From JALYLC01 sp035696365 (GTDB lineage Bacteria > Actinomycetota > Thermoleophilia > Gaiellales > JALYLC01): a stretch of 64,000 nucleotides of DNA. The translations under genes and the position numbers were made by a program. This document shows, piece after piece, positions 61,925 to 64,000 of this stretch (within the stretch, counting starts at the first letter, position 1; every line of letters begins with the position of its first letter). Where the stretch lies: NCBI GenBank assembly GCA_035696365.1, contig DASRQS010000030.1:9750-73749 (forward strand), read 5' to 3'. The notes beneath the pieces were generated by a model. It had not been told where the DNA came from, ran no database searches, and was given only the letters and a program-made list of their open reading frames with translations.

Positions 61925-62404
61925 CTAGCCATCCCAGCCGGGTCGCTCGGCGTCGAGCCGCGCGCTGAGCAGGAGCGCCGACGGCGAGAGCGGCTCGGGC
62001 CGCTGTCCGCGCGGCAGCACCGCCAGACCCGCCAGCTCGGGCAGGCGCAGCGTGAACGGCCCATCGTGCTCGAGTCGGAACACCGTCGTCAATTCCGTCT
62101 CGTTGCCGAGGTCGCACAGCAGGCGGTCGATCCGGACGAGCGCGTCGTCGTCCACCTCGACGCCGATCTCCTCGGCGAGCTCACGCACGGCTGCCGTGCG
62201 CGCATCCTCACCCAGGCTGACGTGACCGCTGCAGGCGTGATCCCAGAATCCCGGCGCGCTGTCCTTGCCGTAGCCCCGCAGCTGCCATAGGCAGCCGCTG
62301 CCGGTCACGACGACCACGTGCACCGACGGATGGATCAGCGACGGGTCGGAGTGGCAGGCCTTGCGTGGCGCGCTGCCGATCTCCCTGCCCTCGGCGTCGA
62401 GCAC
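61925..62404 (-). CDS. NUDIX hydrolase, IPP-isomerase-like
   Basis: A NUDIX protein of about 159 residues. Box: GHVSLGEDARTAAVRELAEE followed by IGV, matching G-x5-E-x7-REUxEExGU. The front part LDAEGREIGSAPRKACHSDP, SLIHPSVHVVVV resembles the YfcD/Idi-like group. GTG 62404 is the only standard start near the conserved beginning, but ELFPVLD just before it also looks conserved, so a rare start codon at about 62413-62430 is possible; translation may be coupled to the small membrane-protein gene that ends at 62427. Substrate unknown. Confidence 0.75.
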   Translation of the reverse strand: MLDAEGREIGSAPRKACHSDPSLIHPSVHVVVVTGSGCLWQLRGYGKDSAPGFWDHACSGHVSLGEDARTAAVRELAEEIGVEVDDDALVRIDRLLCDLGNETELTTVFRLEHDGPFTLRLPELAGLAVLPRGQRPEPLSPSALLLSARLDAERPGWDG

Positions 62405-62426
62405 CGGGAACAGCTCGCTGGCGTCG

Positions 62427-62708
62427 TCAGTGAGCGTCGTGTTCCTCGGGATGCTCGCGCAGGTAGCGCTTGGCCTGCTCGCTGCGCGTGGCGAGCAGGG
62501 TGAGCAGCGAGAACGGCACGCCCCAGAACAGGCCGTACAGGAATCCCCGCAGGAACACCGGCTGGTTGAGCAGCTGCACGTGCCCCACCCAGAAGACGAC
62601 GAACCAGATGGGGAAGACGATGCAGAACTGCGCAAGTCCGGGCAGCGCCTCCCAGCGGCGCATGATCGGATTGCCCGCTTCCACCCGCCGCTCGGGCTCG
62701 CTTGCCAT
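62427..62708 (-). CDS. Small two-helix membrane protein
   Basis: A 93-residue protein with two predicted helices (FCIVFPIWFVVFWVGHVQLL and GFLYGLFWGVPFSLLTLLAT) and a charged His-rich tail (REHPEEHDAH). Not recognised. ATG 62708 lies six bases after TATCGT (leaderless pattern); upstream in-frame ATGs lack support. Sits just ahead of the NUDIX gene and is probably co-transcribed with it. Confidence 0.65.
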   Translation of the reverse strand: MASEPERRVEAGNPIMRRWEALPGLAQFCIVFPIWFVVFWVGHVQLLNQPVFLRGFLYGLFWGVPFSLLTLLATRSEQAKRYLREHPEEHDAH

Positions 62709-62714
62709 GCAGGC

Positions 62715-62720
62715 ACGATA
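62715..62720 (-). promoter_or_regulatory. Leaderless-type -10 (TATCGT)
   Basis: TATCGT on the minus strand six bases before ATG 62708. The divergent TACGCT for the ribokinase leader begins 23 bases away. Confidence 0.45.
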
Positions 62721-62742
62721 CCGCCGGGCGCCGGCCGGTCGG

Positions 62743-62748
62743 TACGCT
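62743..62748 (+). promoter_or_regulatory. Leaderless-type -10 (TACGCT)
   Basis: TACGCT six bases before the ATG of a ten-codon leader that overlaps the ribokinase start. Confidence 0.5.
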
Positions 62749-62754
62749 TGCCCG

Positions 62755-62787
62755 ATGCTGTTGCCGATCGGGATCACCCTCCTATGA
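62755..62787 (+). CDS. Ten-codon leader peptide coupled to ribokinase
   Basis: ATG 62755 opens MLLPIGITLL and its TGA overlaps the ribokinase ATG (ATGA). It begins six bases after TACGCT, so the mRNA would be leaderless and ribosomes would reach the ribokinase start by termination-reinitiation. No Shine-Dalgarno sequence precedes the ribokinase ATG, which supports this reading. Confidence 0.5.
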   Translation: MLLPIGITLL

Positions 62788-63644
62788 GCCGCCTCGTCGC
62801 CGTCTGCGGATCCATCAGCGCCGACATGCTGGGCTACGCCTCGCGGCTGCCCCGCCCGGGCGAGTCGGTGCTGGGCGATCGCTTCCTCTTCTCAGCCGGC
62901 GGCAAGGGGGCGAACGTCGCTGTCGCCGCCGCCCGGCTGGGTGCCGCCGTGCGCTTCTTCGGGGCCCGCGGGGACGACTACTTCGGCGAGTTCATCGGCG
63001 CGGCGCTGACCGGTGAAGGCGTCGACACCACGTCGCTTGCCGTGATCGCCGGGATGCACAGCGGCGTCGCCCTGATCGCGGTCGACGCGCAGGGCGAGAA
63101 TCAGATCCTCGCGATCCCAGGGGCGAACGGCCTTGCGGGCGCGCCGGATCCCTGCGGGGCAGCTGTCTGGTTCTGTCCCGGCGAGGTGCCGCGCACCGCG
63201 CACGCGGGCACGCTGGCGGCAGCGCGCGCCGATGGCGCGACGTCGATCGTCAATCCGTCGCCTGCCAACGGGATCGACCCCGAGGTCGTCGGGCAGTTCG
63301 ACATCGCCGTCGTCAACGAGACCGAGCTGCACACGTTCGCCGGCCACCTGCCGCCCCGCGTCGTGCTCACGCGCGGCGCGGGTGGGGCCGTGCTGCTGCC
63401 GAAGGGCATCGAGCTGCCGGCGGTAACTGCGCACGCGGTCGACACCACCGGCGCGGGGGACGCGTTCGCCGGTGCGGTCTGCGCCGGCATCGCCGCGGGG
63501 GCGCCGCTCGAGCAGGCCGTGCAACTCGCGCTCGTGACGGCCGCGATGTCCGTCGAGCGCGAGGGCACGCAACCCTCCTATCCCCGCCGCGACGAGGTCG
63601 CCGCGCGGGCCGCTGCCGCCGGGCTGGAGATCCGCCTGCCCTGA
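62784..63644 (+). CDS. rbsK: Ribokinase (PfkB family)
   Basis: A 286-residue sugar kinase. Signature 1 is FSAGGKGANVAVAAARLGA near residues 36-54; signature 2 is AHAVDTTGAGDAFAGAVCAG near 216-235 with catalytic Asp; INPSP-type SIVNPSPANGI and VVNETELHTF are ribokinase marks. Phosphorylates ribose (or deoxyribose/other pentose) at O5. No ribose transporter is adjacent. Its ATG overlaps the stop of a ten-codon leader. Ends before a strong terminator. Confidence 0.92.
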   Translation: MSRLVAVCGSISADMLGYASRLPRPGESVLGDRFLFSAGGKGANVAVAAARLGAAVRFFGARGDDYFGEFIGAALTGEGVDTTSLAVIAGMHSGVALIAVDAQGENQILAIPGANGLAGAPDPCGAAVWFCPGEVPRTAHAGTLAAARADGATSIVNPSPANGIDPEVVGQFDIAVVNETELHTFAGHLPPRVVLTRGAGGAVLLPKGIELPAVTAHAVDTTGAGDAFAGAVCAGIAAGAPLEQAVQLALVTAAMSVEREGTQPSYPRRDEVAARAAAAGLEIRLP

Positions 63645-63654
63645 AAACGACGAA

Positions 63655-63689
63655 GGGCCGGCGGACACAAGCCGTGCGCCCGCCGGCCC
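63655..63689. terminator. Hairpin between convergent rbsK and csp
   Basis: Perfect 10-base stem GGGCCGGCGG/CCGCCGGCCC with a 15-base loop in the 58-base gap between two converging genes. CCCTCCCTT follows. Bidirectional terminator. Confidence 0.75.
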
Positions 63690-63702
63690 CTCCCTTACGC
63701 CA

Positions 63703-63909
63703 TCAGCCGATGGGCGCGACGTTGACGGCCTCGGGACCCTTTGTCCCTTCACGCGCTTCGTACTCGACGCGCGAGCCATCCGTCAACGTGCGGAAGCCGG
63801 AGGACACGATGTTCGTGTGATGCACGAACAGGTCCTTGCCGCCTTCGTCGGGCGCGATAAAGCCGTAGCCCTTCGCGTCGTTGAACCACTTCACGGTCCC
63901 GGTCGCCAC
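63703..63909 (-). CDS. csp: Cold-shock protein (CspA family), second copy
   Basis: A 68-residue OB-fold RNA chaperone. VATGTVKWFNDAKGYGFIAP, LFVHHTNIV and KGPEAVNVAPIG show full length. GTG 63909 is the start, with GGAGG seven bases upstream; the open frame beyond it has no family sequence. Differs from the first copy mostly in the middle loop (SGFRTLTDGSRVEYEAREGT). Upstream 63910-64000 is non-coding and should hold its leader and promoter. Confidence 0.95.
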   Translation of the reverse strand: MATGTVKWFNDAKGYGFIAPDEGGKDLFVHHTNIVSSGFRTLTDGSRVEYEAREGTKGPEAVNVAPIG

Positions 63910-64000
63910 CCCGCTACCTCCCAGGTTGAACGCCGAAAACGAAGCCTGGCAGCGGGGCTTGAAAGCTCTCACTTGCGAGGTTCGTTCACCGACCGTGGCG

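Noticed and set aside
61323..62290. Several overlapping open frames between desaturase and NUDIX genes taken as intact genes
   Set aside because: The recognisable homology is split over two frames and covers only fragments of two families, so they are annotated as pseudogene remnants.

Overview
The window is very GC-rich and gene-dense, with many GTG starts and actinobacterial families: PaaK, PPK2, DUF6325/SHOCT, FadR-type GntR, TIGR03118 and a crotonyl-CoA carboxylase/reductase. The best fit is a soil or aquatic Actinomycetota; a Thermoleophilia-like lineage (Gaiellales/Solirubrobacterales) is inferred from gene content, not shown. Many transcription units start with TAnnnT, then six bases, then the start codon, which points to widespread leaderless mRNAs.

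Layout. 0-3 kb: edge of a MalT/LuxR-type regulator, a Ser/Thr/Pro-rich lipoprotein, a methyltransferase and a SHOCT/DUF6325 pair. 3.2-12.5 kb: an arginine deiminase operon (arcA, arcB, arcC, YfcC-type exchanger) running into a 46-residue membrane peptide, a P-type ATPase that lacks the usual Ca2+ ligands, and an NhaC-type antiporter. 12.5-14.3 kb: PPK2 kinase and a DUF1801 protein. 14.6-24.8 kb: a translationally coupled cluster I cannot match to a known pathway: BchC-like dehydrogenase, degenerate pterin synthase, glycosyltransferase, methyltransferase, lipid-flippase-like membrane protein, RibD-type reductase and GTP cyclohydrolase II, facing an acyltransferase and a CDP-alcohol phosphotransferase/sulfatase fusion. 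It is the leading candidate for an undescribed system. 25-29.3 kb: a MOSC protein, then phenylacetate-CoA ligase followed by a DpgC-like cofactor-free dioxygenase. 29.4-43.6 kb: cold-shock protein, antiporter, secreted glycosidase, TIGR03118 protein, CocE hydrolase, a TetR/DHA2 exporter pair, MBL hydrolase, an ECF sigma factor with its membrane partner, and MobA.

43.6-58.5 kb is largely acyl-CoA and acetate metabolism: acetyl-CoA synthetase, two Ccr-family reductases, a B12-dependent mutase catalytic subunit, a MaoC hydratase, a malyl-CoA-lyase-type enzyme and a FadR-type regulator divergent from ccr. Together they suggest an ethylmalonyl-CoA-type pathway for acetate assimilation, although not every step is present here. 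Interspersed are an M23 peptidase, RlmN, MoaA, heme A synthase, a macrodomain protein and a homocysteine methyltransferase behind a clear SAM-I riboswitch.

58.5-64 kb: YgfZ, whose stop codon lies inside a tRNA-Arg(GCG) gene; a fatty-acid desaturase followed by remnants of an FAD oxidoreductase and a cyclopropane synthase; a NUDIX protein; a ribokinase coupled to a ten-codon leader; and a second cold-shock protein.
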